From Ophioderma brevispina (taxonomy: Eukaryota; Echinodermata; Ophiuroidea; Amphilepidida; Ophiodermatidae), in contig JAMKCH010002919.1 in assembly GCA_023653785.1 (NCBI GenBank), positions 1 through 64,000 of the forward strand: a DNA stretch of 64,000 nucleotides, written 5' to 3'. The translations under genes and the position numbers were made by a program. Shown here in pieces: positions 48,001 through 60,685 of this stretch. Under the pieces are notes generated by a model. It did no database searches. It saw only the letters and a program-made list of their open reading frames with translations, and had not been told where the DNA came from. How positions within the stretch are numbered: position 1 is the first letter of the stretch; each line of letters begins with the position of its first letter.

Positions 48001-50062
48001 TGTCGGAAGACTCGGGACCAAGTCTACCGCCCTGCTTATATTCTATCGGAAGTTGTGTCAGGATGCGTCGGCTTTTAATATCTACTAAGCGTGTGTGGAA
48101 CGCCGCCCGAGCTCTCGCTCCGTCGGCTTTGTGCCCGATCTCCGCGAGGGGGTATTTTATTCTCACGCTATAGCACGGATTCTCAGCTCCGTTATGGGCA
48201 CTTCACCGGCCGCCCGCGGCGGGTTTGGTTGCCTTTATTTTGATGACAGGTGCACCTCTCAATCTCTCTGCCTGGGGAGATTGATTGGGTTGATAATGAG
48301 TCTTTGCATGTTCAAATGACATGGACTTATTATTTTTATCACTTGTGATTTCAATTAATATATTATGGTTGAAAGGGGGTATCACTCCAAGCTATCTATG
48401 TCTGGATTGGTTTGCTGATCATGAAGGTGTGATTATACTACTATATAGTATTTACCATATGTTCGGATTGATAATAGTTCCCGCCCAGATGCCAGGTTTT
48501 GTAATGGTGGGGATAGACTATTATGTTTCATTATACTTTTCAATGGTTATATATAGTAAATAGTTCCACTCTTGGTCTGGCATGGTGCCGACTGATTATT
48601 ACCAATCTTCAGCTTTTATTTAAAGTGAGTGAGAGCATCTTTTGGGTGTCCATTGGGCTGGTTTTGTTTCACATTATTCTTTTTTTGTGAGGTTCCAGCC
48701 GATGGATATGTGATGAGTTGCCTACGGCCCAAACGGGATTACTCTTTATCCTTGGAAGCAATCACTAGTTGCACTTAGAGATAGGTTGTGCTCTACGGTC
48801 CAGCTGGGATCTTTATCCCACTTAGGGTTTTTTCCTCTTGTCAGCCTAATTGGATTTCACCATTCGCAGTTGCGTCCCCCTTAGTAATTCGTATGATAGG
48901 AATGCTGTTGGGGGTAGGCCTTCGTGCCAATGCCCTTTATCGGCGGGCGATTTATTCCTTAGCTTTAGAGTTTCGGAAATCTGTGAGATTCTCTTACTCT
49001 CTGGCTGCCTCAATCCAGTTGATTAGGTGGCCTCTTGGATAAATGTGGCGTGGTGTGTTGATCGGGTAAATCTCTCCAACATTTGTTCTGCTGAGAATTC
49101 TTTGTCAGACCTTTCAAACGTTTACTGGTCATTCGTTTGCAGGTGGATACGTATCAGGGCGACATCGAGTTAGTCCTTTCTGAGCTTTGTCATTTCCACA
49201 ATGAATAGGAATAGTATGACTATTGGATGTTCCCCCGGAATGGGGTTAATCTTCTGGTTGGCCTTATTCCATTCTGGTGGAGATCCTTGATACACTTGGG
49301 GTTGCGGTACTATTCCTGAAGCTTACTCTCTCGGGGTAGGCTTCGGTCTGGAGATGTTGAATCGGATGGTGGGCTTAGTCGGCCCCCTCGCAAGAGATTC
49401 TCCTCTTTTCCGCTCTCGCCTCGCTGCCCTTGGGGGTCAAGTGAGTGGGATATGGTGGGGCTGGCTGCCATTAGGTACCAGTTGATGACTCAAGTCTTAC
49501 TGTCCTTACGCTGTCGGGTTTCTCGCAGAGTACTGTCGCCGTCGAGGGTCTGAGGAGTTGGGCTCTTTCAGCCCTCCTACCAGCTCATCCGCTCAACGGG
49601 GAATGCTCCTTACTCTCGGCCCGTCATGGGCCAAGAGGGTGCGATTGGGTCGAATGGCTCGAGCTGCTCTGTAGCCTTGTAGACCCTTCTAATGGGAGTA
49701 ACCTCCAAGTTATGCGCCGGGGTGGTGCAGAGGGGGGTGATGGTTTTGTGTGAAGTTATCTCTAGGTACGTCGCTTATCGGCCAAAGAAGTTTTTTTTTG
49801 CAGGCAGCCACTACCTTCATTCTCAACCAAATCGCCCCGTACCTCTTCTTATCCTTTCAGGGGGCTCAGGCCAAATTAATCTTTGTAAGTGTGTTTGTTG
49901 TTTTGCTAGGTTTATGTATTTGTATGGCATGTGACCTGGCTGCTTTTATTCTGAATTGTTGCAATATAGTCATACTCGTTTCGATTCACGCAATCCAGGT
50001 GTTGTTGTGACGTTTGCATTCCTGCCACCGCCTCCAGGACCTTTGCTAATCTGTGCGATGTT

Positions 50063-50425
50063 AATGCAATTGTTACATCAACATCGGAATTGAAGGTAAG
50101 GCAGATTCCTGTATGCGTCAGTAAGAAACAGTGGTGGTCTATGACTAGTAAGGAATGCTTGCTTACGTCGCCGATGGGATTCCCCGAGCCCGTCCCGCCC
50201 CCCCCCCCTGCAGCTGTTTATTGTTCGCAGGGTAAGACGAAAGAGGAAGAGGATTGTTGGGATGACGTTCAGATTTGGGGGTGTGTCGTCATAAGGGTGA
50301 TCGAAATGAATATCTCTCTATGTGGGAGGGAATATATATTTATGGGGTGGTTCTGCATTGCCCTCAAGACAAACATTTGCAATTGTTAATCAACATCGGA
50401 GAGGTACGCAAGCATTCCTTACGAA
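50063..50425. repeat. Direct and inverted repeats at the insertion's right end
   Basis: GCAATTGTTA(C)ATCAACATCGGA occurs at about 50,068 and 50,380 in the same orientation, while TAAGGAATGCTTGC at 50,149 is inverted at 50,407-50,421. Only about 20 bp separate this from the insertion border. Confidence 0.6.
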
Positions 50426-52002
50426 GTCATTAGAACACCATGTTCTTACTATCCCTTTAGTATGCATTTTAGTTTAAAAAAAAAAATCTGTTAGGAATGT
50501 GATTAAAATTTGCGGCAAGTCAAAGTAATTGTTCCCCAAAAGAACTGGACTAAAGGTTGGATTGAGAGATTCAATAACAGGTATCCTATACAAATGTCGA
50601 AAGTTTTGCCCACAAAGCAACTTATAGTAATAACTTGGGTGGTATTTTAGCATGCATTCACTTGAAATGTTTTGTGATTCCTAAACTTAAAAACTTTTTA
50701 TCCATTTTGATTTCTGGTTGCTATGTTAAATTGCATTGCAAGTATTTTCGTTCCTGTCAACAAAGACTTATTTTTTGATTGGATGTATTTGAACACATTG
50801 CAGGTAATTGTGTTTGGGGGGGTCTTTTCCACAGTAGACTTGTTGTGCTCTAGTTCACATACGACAAAAGGAAGATCCATGGAACTCAAGTACATCCGAG
50901 GGGCCATTAAACAGGAGCAGTATAGCGGAAAGACCAGTAACATATGATGAAGAGAAAATGGCCTGTATAGTTCATTGACTGAGTCTTTGCATCCAAGTGT
51001 CAGGACACTGTTTTGGGTGTTTATTGCGCACCTCCATTAAACCATGATGTGCGTTACTGATGCAACACTCGAATTTATGCTCAGGGATGCCAGGGATGGA
51101 GATTGTCACCTGTGTAGAAAGATGTGCCATTATATTACAGTGTCTGTACAAATTGTTTGCAATAATAAGCACAAGGGTGACATTAGTAATTCGTGAGCAT
51201 CAGTAAGAAAGTGTATTAGTCTGAAAATAAAGAGGTAGGTGCCAAAGACATTTGGGAATATTTAACATGTGAATTTCCTTGATGGAAAGCATAGGTTCAT
51301 TGAAAATCTGGTCTGATAATGGCATCTTCAAAATCTTACCAAAATTTTCAAGAATAGTACAGTTCAGGATATGACTTTCTCGTTAAGTGGTTCTCACAAG
51401 AGGATTGATTTTAGGTCGTTCGATACAATCGAAAATACCTGAAATCAATGATTTGCAGAGCTCGAATTACTTGGGTGCACACATGCACAATGCACGTAAC
51501 TTTTTGTGTGTGCATGTAAAGTTTCTGTACTACATGCTTAGTGTGCATGTAAATTTTTTTCTGTATACATGCTTAGTGTGCATGTACATTTAAAATAATC
51601 AATTTCATTTTCTTTATAAAAGATGCATTTTTAACATGAGTAGAAAAAATATTAACTGAAAAAGTTATAAAATCCGTATTAGCTTCTGTATTATTAGTTA
51701 CCACAGGGAATTCACAAGCTTTTCTTTGAAGGCATGCCTATGAACGTGTGACCCAATCATTCCTCCAAAAGTATAACAGTATCGATCAGGAACCACTTTG
51801 TAAGAGCTTATAAGGTTTTCCATGCAGCATGTGTGAACATAAGATTGTGCATGTGCCATTTCATTTGTGCATGTAAGTTTTCAGCATTGCATACACAAAA
51901 TGCATGTAGGTTTTATTTTGTAATTCGTGGTCTGATGATTTGTGTGTCTGTGTATGTCAAACATTTAGTATACACCTTTTGGTTGACACTTTTTTTGGGC
52001 CG

Positions 52003-52445
52003 CCAGCATAGCTAGCAGGACCACTTAGCAATCCATTGTGTGTGTATGTGTCGCTAAGTTATTTGAAAATTGACCTCAATTGAAAAGTTAAAGTTCGATT
52101 GGAACCAAACTTGAGACATAGGTGCAACTTCATTTGTTAATGAGGTCAAAGGTCATGTGCTTAGGTCAAAGGTCATGTGCTTAGGTCAAAGGTCATGTAA
52201 GGTCAAGCTGAAAATGTAGAATTGACCTTTAAAAATTTGAAGTTCAATTGGAACCAAACTTGAGTCATAGGTGCAACATGGGATCCCTCATTTGTTGATG
52301 AGATCAAAGGTCACATGCCAAGGTCAATGGTCATGTGATGTGAGGTCAAGTTGTATGATAGGCTGGGCGGCCCACAGCTTATATTCTTGAATATAGCAAG
52401 CTCAAATATAGCAAGCTCAAAAGCCAAGAACCGCAAAATTCTAGT
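52003..52445. repeat. AGGTCA repeat, right-arm mirror
   Basis: Mirror of 30,822-31,268. It contains three consecutive AGGTCAAAGGTCATGTGCTT-like units at about 52,142-52,200, one or two more than the left copy, so the array length differs between arms. Confidence 0.75.
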
Positions 52446-53627
52446 TCTACTTAGTGCAGTGATAGATCAATTCAGGAAGTGATTCCAAATTTTACTGCCC
52501 TTAAAAACTTTTTTCTGTCAAAACGTAAATTGGAGTATGATATTGCGTATAAAAAGGGGAAATTGAGTAGTCATTTTAAAAAATGGTCTTTTGATTTTTA
52601 GGCGGGTCTTTTTCTTTTTCCCCCTACCCTACCTTTGTTTCATCATGGTTAATTTTTACAGGTAATGTTGTGATTTTCAACACTTCTACTACAACATGTC
52701 ATTGTACTGAGATGGGTATTTTATAATTTTTCTGTATGTAATTTCCTTGTGGTACTATTATGTAACTCTTGCTGCAAATATGATTATTGTTGATTTTCTG
52801 TAATTTTTCTGGTTTTTTTTCTTGATTTTGCTAATAAATATTTAATGACAAAAAAAATACTTGGTATGCTTATACATTGAGACAAGGGGTCTTATGTGGG
52901 ATAACAGATGGGGTCAAAGGTCATTCATGGGTCACTTAGGGTCTTTATATTACTCTACACTTAATTCTATGACCACATAATTGGACGTCCTATTTGGGAC
53001 AACTATCCATATTTTTCTGTGTAAAAAGCATCTTTTTCCTTTAATTTTTTGACGTCTGTTTTTTTTTTTAGGTGGAGCCGTGGCCATGGCAGGGTCAGCA
53101 ATGATAGGTAAGCTATAACAACAAAGTTAAATCATTCATGAAAGTTCATCTGTGTTGGTAAAATCCATATTTTACCTATAAAGTTAAATCATGAATGTAT
53201 CTGTTGCTGTATATATGGTATGTAGAGATTTCTTTCAGGTCAATCATAATTTACTTTAGAGTTATATGGACTATAATAATAAATATAGTGAAAGCAAAAT
53301 CAGCACAAAATGATCAAGAGGTGTGGAACCTAATTGTCCGATTTTGGTAAACAGAAGAAAGCGCATATTTTTCTCATGACCCCACTAAAATTTAAGTTGT
53401 GACGAGGGTTTTTCAACAGAGTATGAACAAAAATTTGATAGCTTCATCCTAATTTATGTGGTTACCAATCACCACACACACACACACATACACACATACT
53501 CTGATTTGTGGGCCAGTGCGATAGCATTTTTGATTCCAAGATCCTAACCCATCATCAAAATTTACTGCAAAATTGAATATGAGTTTAGTGACAGGGCTCT
53601 TCTATCTGAGGTAGAAAGCGTTGTATA

Positions 53628-54030
53628 TTAAATGGTTGCCATGAGATGAGGATTTCAACATATCAGGTATTCTACCTAAAAAATCATAAGCACTGATTTT
53701 TGCCCTGAGGTAAAGATTTCATCAAAAAATATTCCCCATCTGAAAGGATAAGATGAGAAGTTTCTTGCGTACAAAAATTGTGAAATTTCTAATGTTGATA
53801 TAGAAGCAAAATATGAAATTCAGCCTATGTTTTACTATTTTGGAAAAATAAGCAAATCAAAATCACCTTTTTCCTCTTTTTAATACCATTCGTAGCCAAA
53901 TACAAGGAAAAGAAATCTTTTTTTTTTTTTTGTTTTTTTTTTTTTTTTTTTTTTATTGAATGTCTAATCTATATGCAATTACTATTTGACACAATATTTG
54001 GGGACCTCTCAAAATCTCTCGTTGCACCTG
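53628..54030. mobile_element. TTAA MITE, family D (right-arm copy)
   Basis: Mirror of 29,290-29,653, ending AAATCTCTCGTTGCACC. It contains a T-run of roughly 45 bases at 53,918-53,955 that is absent from the left copy. Confidence 0.75.
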
Positions 54031-54504
54031 AAGAGCGAACATTTTCCTTTTGAACTCTTTCTGGGGGCCATGGCAGTCATGAATTGATGCTTATTTAATT
54101 TTATTAATTTATATCTATGTTAATACCTGTTATTACTGCATTATAGGAGGTGTTTTGTTAGCTATGAGTGAAGGACATCGGTATCCTAAGACAAGAATGT
54201 CGGCCACAAGAAACAAGTTAGGGCCAAGTAAAGTAGTATTCACTAACACATCACCCTTTTAAACTTATTTCAATAATGTTAACCCTAAACAGTACAAGTA
54301 CAAAAAATTACTTACCAACTGACCTGAGACGAGTATAATTTTGTCTCAGCTACAAAGAGGAAAAGGAAAAACCAGCAGAGAAAGAAAGAAGCTTACAGTT
54401 ACCATATAGGTACTACAAAATACTAATGCTCTTCTCAGTGCAGTAGATTTTGTTTGTACCTATTTGGTTACGTTATCTAAAGATAGTTTTGGGGGTTAGG
54501 GTGT

Positions 54505-55258
54505 CATATAAACAGTGGCAAACCGCGTTTTTTTTAAAGGGGGGGGGAACATATTTTTCAGGGGCAAGCGTATAGTAAAATTTGTTAGGATAGTATTATG
54601 GCAAAGAGGTTAATATAGATCGAGGCAAACGTTTACGTAATCTTTAGAAAATTCACAGTCTCGCAGTTTTGCCGACCACAACGAACAAATAGAGTACCGT
54701 ACACAATAGAAAGCAATGGTCTTGCCTCGCTTCTTCCACATACGTGGGTGCCGCTTGCTATACATAATCGGGGGTGTGATTACAAATTAAGTAGGTTAGA
54801 GGGGCCAGCGGTGGTTGTAATTGTTTAAAAATAGTGTACGGTCATTGTGCTCAGAGATACTCTTTTTCTCATAATGCAATGCAGCGGCTGTGTGAAAAGA
54901 TGTATTCATTGGGCGGTTTATTTAAATCACGACGGGACTGGTGGTCATTTCATTCGTTGTGTGGCCATGGGTTAGGACAAAATTTAACAACCCAATAGCA
55001 CCAACATCCCAACAACTGATATTTTGGCGGATTGTTTGTATCGATTTGACATTGTGTGTATACAAGCACCCAAATGATAATTATACTTGCACTATCAAAA
55101 TGTCAGCGCCCAGCACGGAGACTGGTTATGTCTGGTTTTGAATGCGTTTAACCCCCTTGGTATATGGCCTATGTAATCACTAATTTTTCAGGGGGGGGGG
55201 GCAAGATTCCCCAGGGGGGAGCTGCCCCCCCACACCCTCTGGGTACGCCACTGCATAT
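54505..55258. mobile_element. CAGTGGC-type element in right Tim17 intron
   Basis: Left end ACAGTGGCAAACCGCG with a G-run, right end CACCCTCTGGGTACGCCACTGC preceded by G- and C-runs. It occupies the intron where the left arm has the 28.64-kb dispersed repeat. The interior is non-coding. Confidence 0.55.
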
Positions 55259-56839
55259 AAAAGCTGATTGCCCGGTGGAGCCTGGACTGTCGGCTTCCCT
55301 CAGCACAACGCTATGTTTAAAAATGGTTCTAAATGGCTAACGTATCATGCAGAATCTGACCAGGATGCAACAACCAATTTTATGGCTGTCCAGAGCATCA
55401 AAACATAATTTAAAAATCTAGTGTTGTATCTTTGTATAGTGGAGCTGTGCTAACAGAGCCCGTTAATAACATAGCATACAAAGGGTTGGCTCGAAATCAG
55501 TGTATCAACACCAAAGAGATCGTAAATGCTTTATCTGTGCAAATTTCGCAGATTTTAAGTGAGGTATTGTGCATTATGACCTGCACTAACCTCAAATATG
55601 GCCATTATTAACCTTTATTGTGAGCTGCCAGCATAGCTGGCAGGACCACTTTGCAATCTGTTGTGCATGTGTGTATATGTATGTATGTATCACTAAAATG
55701 TTAAGTTTGTTTTGGAGCGGCCCACATTTTATATTCTTTGAATACTGTGAGCGCGAAAGCCAAGAACTGCAAAATTCTAGTTTATTCTGTACTGATGTGT
55801 ACCACAATCAGCAGTTTAGTTTGCATGGAATTGCCATCACTGCTTGTCAATTTGCAGGAGATGAAAAATATCTCAAATACTTAATTTTTTGAAGTGTTAG
55901 TGCTTTTTTCTTTAAAGTAGTTTAATGGAATTGCACACACTTGTCCTTATTTATAAACTCATGTCTTAAATTTCCACATTATCTTTTATCATCCTGCATT
56001 ATCCTTAAACTTGACTTTGATTGTTGTTGTTCACAGTGAATCCCACGATGGAAGACCCATCCCAGCTAGGGCCAAAGGACTCACAATTTGGAGGCGGCAT
56101 GCAGTACCAGTGACGATAACTCTATTTTACCATGATATGTATTATATATATTATATATAGTCTATTCAAATTAGGATGACCCATGACATTTGCTTGAATG
56201 TGCAATGTTCATAATTAAAAAGACAGCTGATTATGTATGTCATGGTTCATCCTAAGTTGTATAAGCTATTGTGTAGGGCCTGTAGGCATTGGTGTGGTGG
56301 GTGGATGCGGAAAGTTTATGCTAGACCTAAACAAGATGCGTTTGTCTTATCTCAACCGACCCTATTACCTCTATGGGCAGTAGACCCTGAAGTCTGTATG
56401 CAGTGGCGTAACACAACGGGGGGTACCACCTTGTCATTTGATTTTCGATTTAGATCAGTAAGTTAGTATTAGTTAGTATTAAATTTTGGAACTTATATAT
56501 GGGGGAAAGTGCATATCAGATGAGAGTTTAAAACTTTGAAATGATTAGAGGGAACACAACTCCCCCAAAGTGTATCAAATGTTAAAACATTTTTGGCTGC
56601 GGTATGTGAAAAATAGTAGGACATTTGTAGCCAAAAATTCTTGTGATTGCAAGATTATTTGTTTATTATTTATATCAGGCTTCCGAGTGGTTACAAAGAA
56701 AGAAATTTTGTATTGTACAGCTTTGGTTAGAACTCCCCGGATACAATACAATATTCTTTTTAGTATTTGTATGGCACTCTTCCAGTTGGACTACAAACAC
56801 TATCAATGATCCATCCAAAAGTATCAAAATTATTTAAAT

Positions 56840-57115
56840 AAACTAATATGAATGGCTTCTCGTATGTAATTTTCATGTGCACTGCTTGAAAATATTGTAC
56901 TGTCTAGACTTCACAATATTTTTGTAGCGGGAGTACAATATATATTGTCATAATCAAAGCCATTATTTATATAATATTGAATGGCGGTGAGTATGATACA
57001 AGAATATATGGCACGAGCTAGCAAAAAATATTGTACTCGTCTTCAACCCGTACAATATTTTTCTAGCTGGTGCAATATATTCTTGTATCATACGCAAAGC
57101 CATTCAATATTATAT
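56840..57115. repeat. Long-stem hairpins, right-arm mirror
   Basis: Counterparts of the hairpins at 26.2-26.67 kb: AATATTGAATGGCGGTGAGT at 56,981 and ACGCAAAGCCATTCAATATT at 57,091 enclose a stem through AAAAATATTGTACTCG. Confidence 0.7.
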
Positions 57116-58775
57116 AAATATTTCAAGAGGTAGCACAAGGAAGGTACCATATATTTGCATTCACAAGGCCAAGTGTTTGGATACCAGGGCCAGAAAGTTT
57201 GGGTTTGGAACGAAAAGTGGTTGGTTAGAGTTAAAGATATCACTGCCTATGTGGATTGTCTATGGTGTGCATTTGTTAAATGATAACGTCACTGTGAATG
57301 GAGTGAAATGGAAAAGTATATAAAATGTGTAGGGTTGTGTGAAACATCATCTAAAAACTAAGAAATATTTATCTTCTTGAATAATTATTTACTAGACTAG
57401 TTCCTCTCTCTGGTCAGCATACATGTTTCTTCTTTTGGACCAATCCTCCGATCTCTGTATCAAGTTGGCTGCTGTTTATGAAGAACAAAAACCATTGGAT
57501 ATTTCTTAAACTGTATTAAGAAATAAAGGGTGACCGGGATGCTTTCCATTTTGGGCAAATTATGAGACCAATGTTGAAAAAACTTTTTTTTACATGATGA
57601 GGTAACGGCTGATAACCCCTTCTTTTAAAGATTCTTTGGCCGCGGATGCATTATGCATGTATGGAGAATTTGCCAGTTTAAAACTGAATTGTTTTTGTTT
57701 GCCCCCGATTTTACCCTTTTCATTGATTTTTTCAGCCCTACTTTGGGTACTTTTGCCAGAAATTTCCTGCTGTTTTTCAGGTTTTTTTTGTGACAACACT
57801 TTTCACGGTTTTTTCAGAAGTACATTTTCAGGCCAGGATTATGGAAGCCCATAAAATGTGACGGCAGACCCTGTACTTCATTGTTATGACCTCTAAATAA
57901 CTAACTTTTGAGAAATTTTTGTTGCTTTCCTTTCATTTGCCCAAATATGATTTTTGTTGTTTTTAGCTTGTGCAAATTCTGTAGAATTATTCCATAAGGA
58001 TATGTATTCCTCTTCAAGTCATGCGGAGCTGCTAAACGCTCTGCTTCAAATGCATCTTTGCCAAAGCTGGTGCCCAGACTTTTTTTCTTGGGGGGGAAAA
58101 ATTGAAATTTGAGGTGGGGGGGGGGGGCAATTTTGATTTTTTGCCTCATTGCTGATTTTTTTTTGCCAGAAAGCCATAATTTTTTTTTTTCTGGGTACGA
58201 AAGAAAGAGGCCGGAAACTGCTTGTCACCTCAAACTTATTTTGTAACCCATTCGTGGCAATTTAAGGGCAGTTTTGTGACACAGCTGCATTTGTCATACG
58301 GGCAGTAGCTATATATAAATTGAAGATTTTTGTAGAAGACACTTTTTGTGGCAACAAATTTTCACAAATGAATGCGCAGATTAATATTGGGTGAAACTAA
58401 AATTTCCCAGTGAATTTGTGGAAATACATTAAGGGGCATTATCATGATCCACAGCCCTCATTCCCCCCCTGACTTGCCTCAAAAAAGTTGAGATTATAAT
58501 TGATTTGCAAAACCACAGTATATGGGTCAACATGGGTCAAACAAGTACCCCTTACAATCATCATGGGATCATAATAAGTTAAACATATGGTATTTACTTA
58601 AGATTTCACCACATCAGGAAAGAAAATGTTGGAGGCCTGTAAAACTTTAAAACACTATTTATGTTTTAATACGACCACCTGGATAATTTTAGGTTTATCA
58701 CCTCGTGAAACCTTAAATCCCCTGACGTAAATTTATTACTTCGATGTAACTGGAGTGGATTCAGTCATATTAAGT
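57116..58775. other. Non-coding right-arm sequence
   Basis: Mirror of about 24.2-26.2 kb, with many single-base differences. A G-run (58,116-58,127) and C-runs correspond to the CAGTGGC MITE of the left arm at 25,147-25,325. No gene. Confidence 0.55.
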
Positions 58776-58945
58776 AATGTTTCATATAAGAAGTCCCAAG
58801 CAGCAAATAGGATTTATTACACAACTGATTTTTCTGTCATGCCTGTATATTTGTAGTGCATGGCACTTGAGAGAATCAATGGCAATACTTTACTTTCTCC
58901 TCATTTGCATACCTTGTGACTTCTATATGAAAACATCGAAAGAAC
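58776..58945. repeat. Palindromic MITE, right-arm mirror
   Basis: TTTCATATAAGAAGTCCCAA and GTGACTTCTATATGAAAAC are its ends; mirror of 23,929-24,078. Confidence 0.75.
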
Positions 58946-59221
58946 TTTCCAATATGTACCCCCCCTCGTAAGATATTTACATGATCCAAAATTGATTTTA
59001 ATTTTGGCCTTGTTTCATGCAAAAACGGAATAACTCAAAATAATTAAATTTAATGTTGCCATGTAAACATATGAGGGGGGTACATATGGAAGTCTTGGCC
59101 GAAACATCTACCCAATCTGTGGTTTATAATTATGCATCAGAAAAGCTTGATAATGTTTATTTTTTTAATGCTTTGGGGAAATCTCGAAATAGTGGTTGGA
59201 CTCCACTGTGTCCCACTATTT

Positions 59222-60238
59222 TATATATCTAATATCCACTATAATCCACGCTAGGCGAATTCATTCATAAACATAGACTTTTTCGTTCGGAGGGAGGTGC
59301 TAAATTTTCTTTCGCCTTAAGTTTCCTTTGTTTGCGCTTTATTCCGTCCAAAAGAAATGAATATTAAATTTTCTGCAAATGAGAGATAATCTCATTAGCT
59401 AACAAAGATATGAATATTAATTAATTATTAATCTAGTCAATATATATTATATGACAATTTGAACCATAGGCGACAACTATAATATTCAATAGTCTATAAT
59501 GAACCTTTTTATTATGCTAATAATATTCCAATCTTTTTTTACTCATGAGATTAGCTCTCATTTGCAACATTAATATTCATTTGCTTTTGACGGAATAAAG
59601 CGCAACACAAGATACGTCTAAGGCAAGAAATTTCGCCCTAACGTAAAAGTCTAAAAAAAAAAATGTTTATGAATGAACATTTCGCCCTGGCGTAGGTATA
59701 GTTTTATATAATATATATAATATATTATATATATATATACGGCCGAAACGTTGGCTTTTTGTGCTACAGTACTTTGCAATTTCACTTGTCCAATATGGTC
59801 TCTCTTTTTATATAAAATATATATCACTCTATATCCTCGCTAGGGCGAAATTTTCTATTCATAAATCAGAGTTGACGTTGGGGGCGAACTTTTTTGTTTC
59901 ACAACCTTAACGTTACTTTTGTTTTGCGGCTTTACAGTTCCGTCAAAGAAATGAATATGAAATTTATGCAATGAAGAATAAATCTCATAGCTAACAATAA
60001 ACCATGAATATTAATTAATTAGCATAATAAAAAGGCTCATTATAGACTAATGAATATTATATTTTTCGCCTATGGTTCAATCTAGTAAAATATATATATT
60101 TATTTTGCATAAATTATATCATTCTTTTGACGGAATAAAGCGCAAACAAGATAATGTTAAGCGAAAAGAATTTTCGCCTCAAAACGTCGAACTCTGTTTA
60201 ACAAAGAGATTTCGCCCGAGCGTAGGATATAGTGATAA
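59222..60238. repeat. Two palindromic elements in tandem, right arm only
   Basis: 59,222-59,705 and 59,815-60,238 each read CGCTAGGGCGAAAT..., GCGCTTTATTCCGTC, AAATGAATATTAA..., AATTAATTA, then the complement of each back to ATTTCGCCC..GCGTAGG. The two copies are separated by a TA-rich spacer. The left arm (about 23,800) lacks both. Confidence 0.8.
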
Positions 60239-60316
60239 TTATATATATATATATAATATATAATATCTTTATAGTCAAAATCTTTATCAAACAAATAAAG
60301 CTTATTCAAAATAGTC

Positions 60317-60685
60317 TTAAAGGTGCAACAAAAGATTTCAAATAACAGGGAGGTGTCCCTAAAACAGGGTTAAATTCTGGATTTTTTTTTTTTTTTTTTA
60401 CAATTCTACATCAAAAATATTCCCATCTGAAGGCTTAGGCTCAGACTGTTTCTTTAGGTACAAAATTGCAAAATTGTCTAATTCAATATGAACAAATAAA
60501 TACAAAATACAACTTCAGCCTATGATTCTATTGAAATACAACATATACAATCACCTTTTGTTTTCATTTTACTTATTTCCATAACCAAAAAAAGGTAAAT
60601 CTATTGACGGGTGTCTAATCTATATTAAATCATTATCTCACAAAAATATGGATGACTTGGAATCTCATCGCCCTTGCACCTTTAA
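60317..60685. mobile_element. TTAA MITE, family D copy (right arm only)
   Basis: TTAA at 60,317-60,320 and 60,682-60,685; ends AGGTGCAACAAAAGATTTCA and TCGCCCTTGCACCT. Absent from the left arm near 23,790. Confidence 0.8.

Larger units (their letters stand above)
43707..50445. other. 6.7-kb unrecognised insertion, right arm only
   Basis: It interrupts text that is continuous in the left arm: AAATCGGGT before it and CCCTTTAGTATGC after it are adjacent at 32,781-32,800 in the left arm. It is richer in G+C and in plus-strand G/T than its surroundings and has no convincing homology to a known gene. Open frames up to 140 codons occur on the plus strand (45,349-45,771; 47,406-47,807) without a domain I recognise. 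No clear terminal repeats or target duplication. Internal repeats: 44,745-44,870 with 44,955-45,065, and a direct plus inverted pair at 50,065-50,425. Confidence 0.7.
50804..56113 (+). pseudogene. TIMM17: Tim17 homologue, last four exons (right copy, damaged)
   Basis: Inverted second copy of the Tim17 exons: about 50,804-50,936 (counterpart of the [16 protein letters not shown] exon), 53,072-53,107, 54,147-54,227 and 56,037-56,113. Exons two and four are base-identical to the left copy and keep GT-AG sites. The first has several small indels that introduce an early TAG, and its donor site is altered. The third is 81 instead of 75 bp, with frame loss after GGVLLAMSEGH. As written, it cannot encode Tim17. 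Damage of single-base type confined to stretches where flanking introns also differ suggests sequencing error or relaxed selection. No 5' exons are visible upstream; the 6.7-kb insertion lies there. Confidence 0.88.

Noticed and set aside
59745..59765. GGCCGAAACGTTGGC motif as a Penelope end
   Set aside because: The phrase is suggestive, but no matching stem or coding remnant flanks it.
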